From assembly GCF_001625305.1 (NCBI RefSeq), contig NW_017802425.1:929882-993881 (forward strand): a DNA stretch of 64,000 bases, read 5' to 3'. Below the pieces are notes generated by a model. The model was not told where the DNA came from. It searched no databases and was given only the letters and a program-made list of their open reading frames with translations. Every line of letters begins with the position of its first letter. Position 1 is the stretch's first letter. The translations under genes and the position numbers were made by a program. This document shows positions 1 through 10,150 of the stretch, one piece after another. This stretch comes from Branchiostoma belcheri (taxonomy: Eukaryota > Chordata > Leptocardii > Amphioxiformes > Branchiostomatidae).

Positions 1-287
1 GTTGTTGCTTCACAGACCCTACATCCTCCCGATTTCTGAAGTTTTTAAACACTATAGGAAATTGAAGGTAAAATCTTAGCTGTTAAACAACTAATGCCAG
101 GTGTCAATTACCAATGCATGTTACATAGGAACAGGGAACTGATCTTATACATTGTGTCTAAAAGTGTGTGTTCGACCTGGCCAGCTGTCAACAATGTGTT
201 ATACTACAAACATATCAATTTGAGCGGAGGAATCCAGTGGACAATTTACCAATAGAGAACCAAATTTAAAAGGAGGTGACGACTTAC

Positions 288-1312
288 TTTGTGTCTAGAA
301 GTACGGGGTCTAGCGTGGTCAGCTGATTACCGTCCAGCCAGAGTGTGGTGATGTTCTTGATATCGTGGAAGGCTCCTGTCGGGATGTACGGGATCCGGCT
401 GCTGCCCATGTACAGCTCCCACATGCCGCTCAGTCCGCTCAGCGTCGCGTTCGTCAGGCGGTCGATGCTGCAGAAATCCGCGTCCAGGATCTGCAGTTTC
501 CCCAGACCGTCGAACGCGTCGTCCCCGATCGTCGTCAGGGTGTCCTGCTGCCAGACCTGGATCGTCTGGAGTTCCGTCAGGTTGGAGAAGACTCGGGACG
601 GAATCTCCTTGATCTTGTTGCCGACCAGGTCCAGGTCCGTGAGAGTACCGGGAAGGTCCACAGGCACGCGGGTCAGCTGGTTAAACCTTAGGCCGAGGTA
701 TTGGAGCTTGGTCGTCTTAAACAGGCCGTCAGGCAGCTCAGTGATTTGGTTAAACCCGATACTCAGACCTGTGAGATGGTGTTGGTACTCGAAACTCCCA
801 GGAGCGATGTTCTCGACTTGGTTGTTTTCAAAGTCCACGTACACGAGTTGGGGCAGGTGTCTGAAGCTGTCCTCGGTGACGCGTGTGACCTTGTTGTAGT
901 CGAAGTACAGAGTGTAGAGTTGAGCAGGCAGATTTTTCGGAACGTCGGTAAAGTTTTCGTTCGCGGCCAGGTTGAGAACTCCGAGGAACGGCAGATCGTC
1001 GAACGTCCCGGGCAGAATCGCGTCGTCAGTCAGCTGGTTGGAGCTGAGGTCGATACCGACGAGTGATTTCAGCCCCGCGAAGTCGGTTCTGGAGAGCTTA
1101 GCGATGCCGTTCCCGGAGAGGAGCAGTTGCTGCACGTCTGTCGGAATCCCGGCGGGGACAGACGTCAGGTCGGCCCGGCTACAGTTCACGTACTTCTCCC
1201 CGTCGTTACTGAAGCACGCACATGGCTTGGGGCACGGCTCCCACCCTGCTGCTGCTGAGGACAACAAGCTAAAGCCTGCTACAAATAGAACTATAATTTT
1301 CAGGGCCACCAT
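288..1312 (-). CDS. Secreted leucine-rich repeat protein, first coding exon (partial gene)
   Basis: The exon begins at the ATG at 1312, in a GCCACCATGG-like context on the minus strand, which opens a hydrophobic signal peptide (MVALKIIVLFVAGFSLLSSA). A longer in-frame start at 1567 gives an N-terminus with no signal and is less likely. After the signal comes an LRRNT cysteine cluster (CPKPCACF...VNC), then about ten LRRs of LxxLxLxxNxL type, for example LVGIDLSSNQL and LQYLGLRFNQL. This resembles the SLRP/decorin-like class. The frame reaches a stop only by reading through a perfect donor (CACAAA|GTAAGT at 288/287), so the gene almost certainly continues to the left of the window; the exon ends in phase 2. 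Binding partner and exact family are not recognisable. An extracellular matrix or receptor ectodomain role is inferred. Confidence 0.85.
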
Positions 1313-2278
1313 ATCGGGAGAAACAGAACAGTCGGGAGGGTTAGAGAAATACTGGTTGAAGCTGCGGAGTGTCCAGACCACTGCAGTAGAACACAGTGGA
1401 AGATGATATCGGGATAGCTGTTGGGTAACTGTTTTAATGACGACGTGGCCAGAGGTCACCCTACTCCAAAGTACGACAGACGTTGTTGGCTTTTGCCCTA
1501 TTTTTTTACGCCACTTGTTTGTCTGATTACTCAAGGGGAACAAAGGGAAAAGGTCATGCATCGTCATTTATTGAGTTTACTCGGTGCAAGAAGCGGCATG
1601 ACAAAGACTTTGTCTAAAATACTACTGAGACTCGCATGATGAACTGTAGCTCAATCAAAAGTCTTTGCCCAGAATCATCAGATATTAGATATCACCGCTG
1701 ATTACTGATTACCGATATTACTGTGCACTGCTTTTTCACACATCGCACCTTCCCGAAGCAACGGTGAACAAGTTAGGTCAAGTATTTTATAAATTACTGC
1801 ATCAAATTGTTCATGTTCTTGTGGGATTCAATTATTTTAGACCCGGAAAGCGTCCCGGTAGATACCCTCATTTTCCAACCCCACAGGACAGAGATAATAC
1901 CTTCAGGGTGACCTTGCTTTTTTTGGCACGGTTGTTATTGAGAGTCCGACTGGGTGCCGGAGGGAACAGACGAGTTACAGCCAGTGTTTATAATCCGTCC
2001 CTTTGTTCATGATACAGTTACATTGCTGGCGGGCAAACTTCCCGTACAACTACTGCAGCTACATAATTTATCCCAGAATAATTAGCGCCGATTACTGCCG
2101 CCGTATTGCAGGGAACGCCCCCTTTTCCCAGCCTTCACAATAACAAGTGGCAGAAGACATAAGATATCGTCAACAAAGGTTGGAGACCTTGCACAAGGTC
2201 ATGTGAGCCAGCTCAATGATGAATTTCCCTTCCTTGTACCTCTGGCTACTTTCAAAGGCGTGCTTATCAGCAAACTAT
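1313..2278. other. Upstream/intergenic DNA
   Basis: This stretch lies between the LRR start codon and the 3' end of the acidic protein gene. It probably contains the LRR promoter and 5' UTR. Short open frames are present, but none has recognisable domains, and I see no repeat or RNA gene. Confidence 0.5.
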
Positions 2279-5236
2279 CTACTGTACAGCACATCTACCC
2301 TTCCTATTCTTGCCTACATTTCCCCCGGCCGGAATCGGTACATCCACTTTGTCAGACTCATGTTCCTCCTCACTTTCTGACCCAGACTCAGACCAGACGT
2401 ACACCTCAGCACGGTCTAACACCGCGTACCTGGTCTCATCCTCACTGTCTGAATCAGAACCGATGCTCTCGCTGACTACCTGGTCTGTCTTTACTGTCAA
2501 AACGGCTGACAACCATTCGTTCATTACTTGCATTTCTGGCACAGAGTTGTTTATCTCGTATCCCTCTATTTTGTCCAGTTCTCTGTAGTGTTTCTTAGCT
2601 CCGAATTCCTGTGGAAATGCACTAGAGCTCTTTGTTTCGTCGGTGTTGTGGATCGTTTCTGTTTTCGTAGAATCATTCCCTGACGACTTAATGCCGCTGT
2701 GTTCCTCGCCGACCTGGATGTCCATCTGTGCAGGCTTGTCCTCATGCATCACGGTCTGTAGTCTTTTTGTCGTGACGTCAGTAGTCTCTGGTCTGGGTGT
2801 GATGTTGTCAGCATCAATGGTGTCCCCTGCATCCATATCACAGCTATTATAAGGAGTTTTCTCAGCCTCAGTTATCTCTGCTTTAGCCATGGTGTCTTCA
2901 GAGTCAGTTGTCTGTAGCCTCTCTGTGTAGTCTGTTTGTGTATTCCCCAGTTCATCAGCGACACTGTCAGTCCCTGTCTTCTCCGCCGTATCAGCTGTGT
3001 CATCCACACTGGTCTTCAGTGGCGTGGCGATGTCAGTAGTTTGCAATTCGTGTCCACCATTATCTTCAATTCTCTCCATTCTGCTCACAGTTTTGTCAGT
3101 ACCAGCCGTGTCCTCACGATCGTTGTCCTTCCCTGCGTCCTCTCCGGCCACTAAGCCTGAAAGTTCTGCTGTACTACTTTCTTCGTTGGTAATGTTCTCA
3201 TGACGTGATTCTGGTTTAAAGATTTCACATTTGATTGTTGTTCCGTCCACGTCCTGGTTTTGGGTTTTCATCCTATCTTTTTCGCTGAGAACAGCTGTTG
3301 CAATCGACCAGGGAACAGTCTCAACAGTGGGATCTATATCGAAAATCATCCCACTGCTGGGGTCACTTAACGTCATGTGGATGTATTTTTCGATGTCTGT
3401 CGCTGTCGTTTCCACTTCGTTAGCACCAGTCAGAGTTCTTATATTGTTGGCGTTGATGTCGTTCCGTTCGTTTACGTCCACATCATTGTCACCGGAAGTA
3501 GTCATAGACATCCGAAGTAGTTTGCCAGCTTTATTTTTAACTGATGCAGTAATGTCCGGTTCGGTCTGTCTTTTCTCGATACCCCTGACCTCTGTTGTCT
3601 CCCCTCCCGAATGTACCATAGCTGACGGCACGATGTGGGCTGGTTGTGCTACTTTGTCTAGCTCATTGTCGCTAGTTATGACTGTTGCCTCGGGGGTGGT
3701 GTCTGTACTAGGTGGCTTTGCCTCTGTCGTTACTCTTAGTGAGATGTCCACATCGATTACATTACTGGTGTCAAGTTCAGTGTCAACATTTTCTGTCTCT
3801 TCAGAGAGTACATTTTCTGTGTCAAACTTTGTTTTTGCTGAACTATCAGCTGAAAAGGGGATGATGTCTTCTTTGGTCGCTTCTGCCTTGAGTGGAGGTT
3901 TGTCCTCCGTCGCGCCAGCTGGACAAAGGCTGTCGGGCACTACTGTCTCATTCAAAGTAGCAATATCTTCTCTCGAGCAATCTAGTAACGTGTTTATAGA
4001 GGGCCCCTCGCTTTCAGTCCCTTCTGATGAACCGACAGAGTTGTGGACGTTTGTTTCGGCTGACATGGTAGTTGCGGTTTCCGCCGGTTGCTTACCCGAC
4101 GTAGACCTTGTATCGACAATGTGTACTTCCTGTCCGCTTGTCTCATGCTCTGTTGTATTCGGCTCTGTTCCCGAGCTGTCGGAGTCCGAGAGTTCCAGGA
4201 TTACTGACAGTCGCCGTTGAAGGGTGCTTCTCACATAAGGGCCGGCGATACCGAAACACGAAGCGATGACAACAGCCTCGTTTGGTGTGTCTGACCCTTG
4301 CCCCTGTAGAAACGGCGAGAATGCTTCCGGGCTACTCTCAGCCATGTCTTCAACAAACACGTCTTCGTCTTCGTCATCGCTGTCGTAGGACTCGTCACCC
4401 TCCCCGTAACTGTCGTCAGTGCCGTACTGCGCGTCCTCCCACTCGGCCTCCTCTACAAACACGTTCCCTTGAAACCCTGCGTCTAACCAGCGCATCAGGG
4501 ACTTCTCTATTTGTCCCTGTCTAACAAGATCTTTCTGAACCTCTGTCCCTGTCCCTGCTTCTGTCCCTACCTGTTTCCCCGGCAATGGTTCTTCTGGGTC
4601 ACCGCCCAAGGGAGCAAATCTACCGTCTTTTGTCATCTCCAGATGCTCAAGGTCACACATCAACCCGTTTTTATTGCCAGTGTCCTTCTCGTGATAGTCT
4701 TCCTCCATTATCTTTGTTAGAACAGGGGACACTTCCAACTCGTCTGCTATAGACCACCGTCTGTCGCCTTCACTGGGCGACCCTGATGACGACTCGGAGT
4801 GGGAGCGCCACAGGAGAGTGTACCAGTCCCCTCGCTGTGTGGGCCGCACGGGTTCGTCCTCCTCCACCTCCATAATCACCAGCGTGTCCAGCTGAACCTC
4901 GCTGATGAAATCCTCGTGTTCCTCCTCGTTCGACAGGAACCAGTCCTCCAGACTGCTGCTGTGTTCTTCGCTTGTTGTGGGCGTGCTAGTACTTCCCGCC
5001 TGAGGTGTGTCAGTCTCAGACTCTACCGCGGTAACCGCCGAACTCTCGTCTGCTGCGGCCTCCTGACCTGCGACGTCACCGGACACGTTCCCGCGTCCAC
5101 GAGAGAAGAAATTGTACCACGACAGCCTGTTCTTTGCTCCAATGTCTGAAATGGCCCGTTGTGGTTTAGAATCAACATCTTCCGAACTAGCGTCCTTGTC
5201 TCCTTCACCCTGTGCTGTCACAGTCTGGTCTCCCAT
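2279..5236 (-). CDS. Acidic, intrinsically disordered protein with C-terminal CaaX box
   Basis: This is an uninterrupted 985-residue reading frame in one exon. The protein is dominated by Asp, Glu, Ser and Thr, with no globular domain, signal peptide or membrane segment that I can see. Short ordered-looking islands recur: RLSWYNFFSRGRG near residue 40, GDWYTLLWRSHSESSSG near 140, RRWSIADELEVSP near 165 and RRLSVILELSDSDSSG near 345. The RRxS forms resemble basophilic-kinase sites. The end is acidic (SDSDSEDE, SESGSESEEEHE) and then switches to a basic stretch and a terminal Cys-Ala-Val-Gln (NRKGRCAVQ-stop). CaaX with X = Gln is a classic farnesyltransferase substrate, so membrane attachment through a polybasic-plus-prenyl tail is inferred. 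I do not recognise the family. The opposite strand also carries long frames, which I treat as shadows of this gene. Confidence 0.8.
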   Translation of the reverse strand: MGDQTVTAQGEGDKDASSEDVDSKPQRAISDIGAKNRLSWYNFFSRGRGNVSGDVAGQEAAADESSAVTAVESETDTPQAGSTSTPTTSEEHSSSLEDWFLSNEEEHEDFISEVQLDTLVIMEVEEDEPVRPTQRGDWYTLLWRSHSESSSGSPSEGDRRWSIADELEVSPVLTKIMEEDYHEKDTGNKNGLMCDLEHLEMTKDGRFAPLGGDPEEPLPGKQVGTEAGTGTEVQKDLVRQGQIEKSLMRWLDAGFQGNVFVEEAEWEDAQYGTDDSYGEGDESYDSDDEDEDVFVEDMAESSPEAFSPFLQGQGSDTPNEAVVIASCFGIAGPYVRSTLQRRLSVILELSDSDSSGTEPNTTEHETSGQEVHIVDTRSTSGKQPAETATTMSAETNVHNSVGSSEGTESEGPSINTLLDCSREDIATLNETVVPDSLCPAGATEDKPPLKAEATKEDIIPFSADSSAKTKFDTENVLSEETENVDTELDTSNVIDVDISLRVTTEAKPPSTDTTPEATVITSDNELDKVAQPAHIVPSAMVHSGGETTEVRGIEKRQTEPDITASVKNKAGKLLRMSMTTSGDNDVDVNERNDINANNIRTLTGANEVETTATDIEKYIHMTLSDPSSGMIFDIDPTVETVPWSIATAVLSEKDRMKTQNQDVDGTTIKCEIFKPESRHENITNEESSTAELSGLVAGEDAGKDNDREDTAGTDKTVSRMERIEDNGGHELQTTDIATPLKTSVDDTADTAEKTGTDSVADELGNTQTDYTERLQTTDSEDTMAKAEITEAEKTPYNSCDMDAGDTIDADNITPRPETTDVTTKRLQTVMHEDKPAQMDIQVGEEHSGIKSSGNDSTKTETIHNTDETKSSSAFPQEFGAKKHYRELDKIEGYEINNSVPEMQVMNEWLSAVLTVKTDQVVSESIGSDSDSEDETRYAVLDRAEVYVWSESGSESEEEHESDKVDVPIPAGGNVGKNRKGRCAVQ

Positions 5237-6564
5237 GTTGTTCTGTTTGCCCGTCAGTCGGCCGTTGAACCCACATGAAGTGGCAGACTAGGTCGGTAAA
5301 ACCACCGACAAACCGCCGCAGGCCAGCCGACCTGGGCCTTGTAAAGCATTGTGCGGGTCACCTTGGATAACGCACACTCGATTCTGGCGCAACTGTTTGT
5401 ACAAAAACTGCAGAATTTTCCCGTCACCTCGGAGCAAACATGTTGTTGTCATTCGTCCCCGCAATTCTTGGGTCATTTCCTCAAAAGGTCGGACACATGC
5501 AAATTATCCGACTCATTAACTCAGGGACGTACCATTCCAACCAGTAGGGGTGTTACATTAAACTTTTGTCTGACAGAATCTCTTAACACTATTTGTGAAA
5601 AAACCTCACACCGTTTTCCACGGTTTTAACCTGAAAACAGAATTCCTTCGTCATCAAATTCGGAGAACTTGAGCTGTCATTCCTTCGCGATTGTCGACTG
5701 GTTTTATAGGCACACACACGCACATCTTACTACCGTCGGCTGTTGAAAAACTGGTTTTGCAGTAATTAACTCACCGAGATACCTATTTATGGGACAAGCT
5801 ATTGCAGCAGCTCAAAAGTACGACTCGCTTAAAACGCACGTTTAAAATGTCAGGTACTTAAGTACCTTCTCTCGCTGATCCTTTAATGATGACCTATGCT
5901 ATGTTGCAGTCAAAACATGATGTAAAAATAGCATCGCTAAACAACTACATAGATTTTGGTTAGTAGTACAGGAAAATAAGACACCAACCACGGTACAATC
6001 CATTCAAGTATTTACCAAAGTACACCTTGAGTGGAGTTAGGTAGACTGCGCTAGACCAACTCAAATCGTACAGAGACACGGGATAATTGCTGTCAGTCAC
6101 GTGTACAGTCGCCAAAGGCGCTGCTCTACTGATCTTTTATGGAGTGGAAAGTCTTAGTTTTAAACCTGAGACTCAGTGAATTTTGTCGCTCATGTTTTTA
6201 CATGTCAGTGAAGGTCGTCCCTGATGATCTGTTCTTGCATTCCTTACATATCAACGCTTTTTTGTTTTGGGAGGCAAAACTACCTTTATGCGCTAGTAGA
6301 GGGTCGATAACCCCATTAGGGCAAAGCAGCTTGCAAAACATAGCTACATTGTGTTTAGGGCACCTGAATCTGTTTGTTAGTTTGTCTTAAGGGGCATTGT
6401 GTAACATGTTTTCAAACATTGAAATATTTTATTTCAAAAATTCAATTATTCCACTTTACATATTTGTACAATTATCTCTCATTTCTCTTAGTTACATGTA
6501 CCAACAACATCAGATATTCTCTTTAAACAACGTTATCAGTTTTAATTCGTGTCTTAAAGTTCAG
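5237..6564. other. Intergenic region
   Basis: The stretch between the acidic gene start and the presumed 3' end of esterase 1 is AT-rich. No gene, RNA or clear repeat was recognised. It should hold the promoter of the acidic gene and the 3' UTR of esterase 1. Confidence 0.45.
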
Positions 6565-8959
6565 TCAGCAATGTTGGAAAAGCAGTTTCAGCAGGAACCC
6601 CAGTCCTACATGTACGTACAGTCGGGTGGGGAGGTGAGCTGTCCGCGGTTGCCCCCCGGTAGCTGCCGCCTGGTTGTGCAGAAGAACGTCTGAAACAACA
6701 AGACGGTACAGATCTCAGTTCTGGTGAGCATAATGATGCATCTGTTTTGACGTATTTTGGCTTCGCTCTGACGAGAGAAAGTTACTATTTAATTTTTAGT
6801 GTAATGCCGGCATGCCACAGAGTTTTAAGACCTTTTGTGATAGGCTAAATCATCGATCAAGACAAAGATCAGCAGCGTTTGACAGCTATAAACTGTATTC
6901 TAACATGAGATTTTGTTATAACATTCCTTTCAGACCATGAGAAGTTTCCGCCAGCTGTACATGTGTTCTATAACGCAATCATTCTGCAGTATCTCCGACA
7001 TAAGTGTAAAAGATCTGCTACGAGTGTGATTTCAAAGACAAACATCCCCAGCTGACCTGTTTGTTCCTGCAGTTGCCAGAGGTACTCCCGCCAGAAGGCA
7101 CAAGGCCTGGTCCTGGGCCACTGCGCAACTCGGACCGGCTGTGTGTCCAGTACGATGTAGGACTGGTCCGTCTGGTTGTAGGGTGGCCACGTCTCGGTCC
7201 CAGGATCATTGGGGTCCCTAGAGAAAAAATACAGATTATTTTGAAACTAACTTTTTACAAATCACATAGAAGTATACGTAGTTAACACCAAATAATTTCA
7301 AACAACTTTCCAATGGCATAAGAGTGAGCCCTTACCCTGTCTTCGCAAAGTTGGTCCAGAATCGCATCATTGTCCTGGATAGTCTGTCTTCATCTGGGGT
7401 ATAATTCTGAGATGAATCTAGGGGCAAACCGAAGACCATTGCGATTTCAGAGGTGTGTTGAGCTCCAGTCCATGGCGGTGGGGGCAGAGTTGATACGACG
7501 TGGTTAAACTGGTACATGTACACCTTCCCGCCGACACGAGCACGTGCAAGGCTGGCTTCTATCACCGGGCACTTGAAGGAGTAATCCCCGACCATGTTCT
7601 CCGCGGCGTCCCGGTACACTGCCGGGTTGTCCAGGCCTCGCCAGTCCGTGTACTCAAACGCCACAGCGTCGGTTCCAAACTCATTCAGAGTCGGCAGGAG
7701 CGCTTGGATAGTTTTGATGTACTGGTTCTTGTTGATGAAACTGTCCGTTGAACGGTTGAAACCCAGCGATGTTTCCCTAGCTATGAACAAAGAACCTTCA
7801 TTGGTTGTGAAACCAGCCATGACGTCAACAGTGGGAGGGGGACGTTCTTCGGCCATATCTGACGGGTGAGAGGGCAGAAAATTCCCATCAACCACCGGGG
7901 TAAAACCAAAATCCAAAAGAGCCTGTGGTTGGTTGTTCACAATGTCCTCCGCAGAACGACTTTGCAGACACGCCACCATGTCCTGGACCTCGGGCTGCCG
8001 ACAGCCCAGGGCGGAGCCGAGGGCGCGGCCTCGGGCCATGGCGACGTCCCTCGGTGTAAGGGCCCAGTTGCAGAAGGCCGCTCCGCTCTGTAGAATGGCG
8101 CGCTGGTACAGACTACTGCTGGAGGGGGACAGAAGGTGGAAGTGGGCACTAGCGCCACCTGGAGCGAGAGAGAAGCGTTGACAGATTGAAAAAAAATTAC
8201 GACGGAACACACAATGCGTCGAGTTTCAACGACAGCTCAATCAATTTTTGTGCTAAATATGCTTTGAAAGGCTATGTCAGTAATTGGAATTATAATGATA
8301 TGTATGCGGAAAAGAAGATATCACAAAGTACCTGCACTATTGCCGAAAATGGTCACCCTGTCCGGGTTCCCCCCGAACCTCTCTATGTTGTCCTGTACCC
8401 ACTGTAAGGCCAGCTGCTGGTCCAGCAGTCCCATGTTCCCTGGGGCATCGTCCGTCCCGAGGGCCAGGAACCCCAGGGCCCCCAGCCGGTAGTTCATGCT
8501 GACGACGATAACGTGTTCTGTGGCGGCCAGGAATCGCCCGACACCGCGGTCTCCCCCGGTACCTGACCCTTCGACAAACCCTCCCCCATGGATCCACACC
8601 ATCACAGCGCCGTAGTGCGGCCGGGACGGGGGCTGCCACACGTTCACGTACAGGCAGTCCTCGCTACGATCCGTTGGGTTGTAGAGGCCTAGCTTCTGAT
8701 AACAACTCCTGGGCATTTCCGTCGCGTTGTAGACTCCCTGCCAAGGGTCGGGCGGGACCGGCGGCTTGAAGCGCAGCTCCCCTACAGGCGGCTTGGCGTA
8801 GGGAATCCCCAGGTAGGCGTTCACCTGTGTGCCCGACACGTCCAGGACGGTTCCCCGGACGGGGCCAGCCGGCAGATCAACCAGCGGCTCCAAACTACAG
8901 ACAGATAACACCGTCGCCAGAAGCGACAGTACCACACATGTCGTACCATTACCAGCCAT
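6565..8959 (-). CDS. Carboxylesterase (cholinesterase-like, alpha/beta hydrolase), tandem copy 1
   Basis: Exons on the minus strand are 8959-8332, 8158-7336 and 7217-7057, followed by a tentative last exon 6689-6565. Phases join cleanly to 578 residues. Seen in the translation: a signal peptide ([20 protein letters not shown]), the type-B esterase block EDCLYVNVW, the oxyanion-hole HGGGF, the nucleophile elbow FGNSAGG (Ser208) split by intron 1, the acid in TTNEGSLF (Glu330) and the base in GAQHTSEI (His444). This is a complete Ser/Glu/His triad at spacings like acetylcholinesterase. The choline-site Trp of AChE is not evident, so a general ester hydrolase is more likely than a true cholinesterase. 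The last exon follows a good TTGTTTCAG acceptor and ends in a moderately hydrophobic tail ([18 protein letters not shown]). This could be a weak GPI signal, but the exon assignment is uncertain. Confidence 0.85.
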
Positions 8960-9239
8960 TGCTTGTATAGCGCAGTTTGCGACCCGCCTATGACCTCACT
9001 TCAAATAGGTAGACTTTGATCGGGGTGAGAAAACATTGCTATCAGGACGGAGCAGGCTAGGCACAGTCACAGTGTGCAGTCGAGAAGCCCACACGAGACC
9101 AGCATTGCTTTAAGTGGTAAATGCAAAGCCCATTACACAGAACTGTTTATCGTTGCTTAATCGTTGTTATTTTCAAGGTTATAAACCTACGTTACAAGTC
9201 ATGGTGATGTTGCACAATGTGATGTTTTCATGTGTCATG

Positions 9240-9700
9240 TTATTTCATTTCTAACCCTGAGTGGCCTGTATCTGATATAGCCTCTAGTGTACATACATCT
9301 CTATGGCACATGCCTATCGCCAGGGTTCTTAAAGTGCCACTCATTCATTTTTTACCTGTTTACAATTTACGGCGGAGGGAGGGCGGAGAACTGAGGAGTG
9401 CCCGTTTACCTGTTCTCCGGATAACAACAAAACACTTACTACAGGTATTAGTCTGCGGCTGTCTCAGATGTAACACGTGGATAATTTGACGTATGAATCC
9501 ACCGTGTGGGGGAGGAAGGCTTTGAAGCCGAATTTTTAATCACTGAAATCAAAGTTGCTTTTGTCAAAGAAAGAGCAAAGTGGAAGCCTGGTGGCCATAC
9601 CATCATGGCATCCCCGGTATCTCTACGGTGCTAGAAGTGTTGCCCGTCCGCCCAGTCCCATTACCGCATTACCCGGGTTGAACAGGGTCGGATTCTATTA
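9240..9700. repeat. Direct repeat, left copy, flanking the Link gene
   Basis: This block, upstream of esterase 1, matches 12560-12960 in the same orientation. Shared words include aacaaaacacttactacagg, gtatgaatccaccgtgtg and ggtatctctacggtgctag. The copies differ by substitutions and small indels. They bracket the Link-domain gene and probably mark an old tandem duplication of the esterase 5' flank. Confidence 0.8.
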
Positions 9701-10150
9701 GTAACTCTGGCTTGAAAGATAGGCTGTAAGAAAGAAGTTGTAAATTTCTTCATCTCATTTTCAAAAGCACCAGGGTCAGGACATACGTACGTAAACAATG
9801 TATTGCATCATATATATATACATATGATTTCAAACACAACGTACATTACAAATGATATTGTATTATCATTCCTTACCTTTAACTCTTACTAAAATAACAC
9901 TGTAGACTATCCAATTGCCTTTTCTCAGAAGAAAAAGGAATATTTTGTATGCGTCACTCTGTGAGCCTTTTGTTCATCCCACCGAAAGTCTTTACAGAGG
10001 CGACATAAAAGACCAAAATTGATTAATAAACTGCATTCAAATTAATCCCTCTATAGTGTCGGAGTACCGTAGACTATTTCTGATTAATTCTCCGTACACA
10101 GTACGTAGTGTTCACAAACCGTCCCTGGTGATTCTGTCGGTCCTGCTGCC

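Noticed and set aside
3231-4220. Long plus-strand open frame opposite the acidic protein
   Set aside because: It is a shadow of the minus-strand gene: composition is Ser/Val/Thr-rich as expected from complementing acidic codons, with no domain or signal.
6565-8959. Calling the esterases acetylcholinesterase
   Set aside because: The catalytic triad spacing is similar, but the peripheral and choline-binding tryptophan context is not visible, so only a carboxylesterase-family call is justified.
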